Shown piece after piece: positions 63,735 to 64,000 of a stretch of DNA of 64,000 nucleotides (position 1 is the first letter of the stretch; each line of letters opens with the position of its first letter). The stretch spans positions 826,057-890,056 of the forward strand of contig MU001502.1 in the NCBI GenBank assembly GCA_010093485.1, read 5' to 3'. This DNA is from Karstenula rhodostoma CBS 690.94 (Eukaryota; Ascomycota; Dothideomycetes; Pleosporales; Didymosphaeriaceae). The position numbers and the translations under genes were made by a program. The notes under the pieces are model-generated. The model was given only the letters and a program-made list of their open reading frames with translations, was not told the origin of the DNA and did no database searches.

Positions 63735-64000
63735 AGTAAGACTTTAATTTTAATCTAACCCCTATTTATTTACTAGTCTAAATATAAATATAATCTATAT
63801 TATAAATAATTACTATAAGGTAGAATAAATTTATAAAGTAAAGGGAATAATAAGGTATTATATTTTACTAATATATAGAAACTAAAAAAGTGGCTAAGGT
63901 ATACCTAGTATTTATATATATACTAAAATATAATCTATACTAAATATATTACTATTTAAATAAAAAACTTTTAGTTTATATAATAGTATTATAATAAGTT
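63735..64000. other. Right edge: flank of X5 with SINE 18
   Basis: Contains CTAACCCCTATT near 63,756, then SINE 18, then 75 bases resembling 60,785-60,870 up to the window end. Confidence 0.5.
63800..63925 (-). mobile_element. SINE-like element 18
   Basis: TSD AAATATAATCTATA, 14 bp exact (63,786-63,799 and 63,926-63,939). Internally shortened around ACTAATATATAGAAACTAAAA. Confidence 0.9.

Larger units (their letters stand above)
1..64000. other. RIP-mutated, gene-free heterochromatic block
   Basis: Reading the whole window, CA, TG and CG dinucleotides are almost missing, while TA is everywhere and surviving C is nearly always followed by T or C. This is the signature of fungal repeat-induced point mutation, which turns CpA (and here apparently CpG) into TpA on both strands of duplicated DNA. 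Start codons are nearly gone: I noticed ATG only at 20,568 and 46,635. In reading frames, stops TAG and TAA stand where CAG, CAA or TGG would be expected. I saw no host gene. Composition was judged by eye and not counted. Confidence 0.93.

Noticed and set aside
1..64000. AT-rich genome such as Plasmodium or a mitochondrial genome
   Set aside because: Those are AT-rich without specific loss of CA/TG/CG, and coding frames stay open. Here frames of fungal-type LTR retrotransposons are closed by C-to-T changes in RIP contexts.
1..64000. Long open reading frames
   Set aside because: RIP removes ATG and TGA and creates TAG/TAA, so frame length is a composition artefact; no frame was called as a working gene.

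Overview
The window is a graveyard of nested transposable elements from a filamentous ascomycete-type fungus. Almost the whole 64 kb has been rewritten by repeat-induced point mutation (RIP). CpA, TpG and CpG are nearly absent and TpA dominates, while CpT and CpC survive. I noticed only two ATG triplets on the + strand (20,568 and 46,635). I found no intact host gene, rRNA, tRNA, CRISPR array or telomere. Lineage is inferred from the mutation pattern and element types; no host gene gives a species.

Layout. 0.2-10 kb: an unknown 2.18-kb repeat (called X here) split by a 7.6-kb unknown segment (W), both inside the 3' part of a Ty1/Copia element (copy A). 11-26 kb: a second Copia (copy B) broken three ways, by a cluster of poly(A)-tailed elements (12.9-16.6 kb), by a short SINE-like element, and by a Ty3/Gypsy chromovirus (17,049-24,498) that landed inside that SINE. 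26-35 kb: a third Copia (copy C, minus strand) riddled with poly(A) elements and SINEs. 34.6-38.7 kb: another X copy, a poly(A) element, unidentified DNA and a SINE-in-SINE. 38.7-51.3 kb: an inverted part of W, holding the best preserved Copia (copy F, 41,601-48,827, two 206-bp LTRs, 5-bp duplication). 51.3-58.4 kb: a fourth X copy and two Copia 5' ends (copies D and E), carrying SINEs, a 1.3-kb element with a 13-bp duplication (Z) and two small inverted-repeat elements. 58.4-64 kb: unidentified AT-rich DNA with simple repeats, SINEs and a fifth X copy.

Because the same elements occur filled and empty, insertion points can be read by comparing copies. This gives target-site duplications (TSDs): 5 bp for both LTR elements, 9-14 bp for nearly all of 18 SINE-like copies, about 9-11 bp for the poly(A) elements, 8 bp for a hAT-like MITE and TA for a mariner-like MITE. 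The duplications also give a relative order of insertion. Copies retaining most CA, TG and CG (Copia F around 46.6-48.8 kb, the SINEs at 20.5, 38.5 and 54.0 kb, the MITE near 58 kb) should be the youngest.

Nothing here should make a working protein. Reverse transcriptase, RNase H, integrase, zinc-knuckle and chromodomain reading frames are recognisable only if TAG/TAA are read as former CAG/CAA/TGG. Typical scars include the YxDD catalytic aspartates changed to asparagine. The candidates for undescribed biology are the unnamed families (SINE-like, 1.3-kb poly(A) element, X, W, Z) and the unusually complete mutation pattern.
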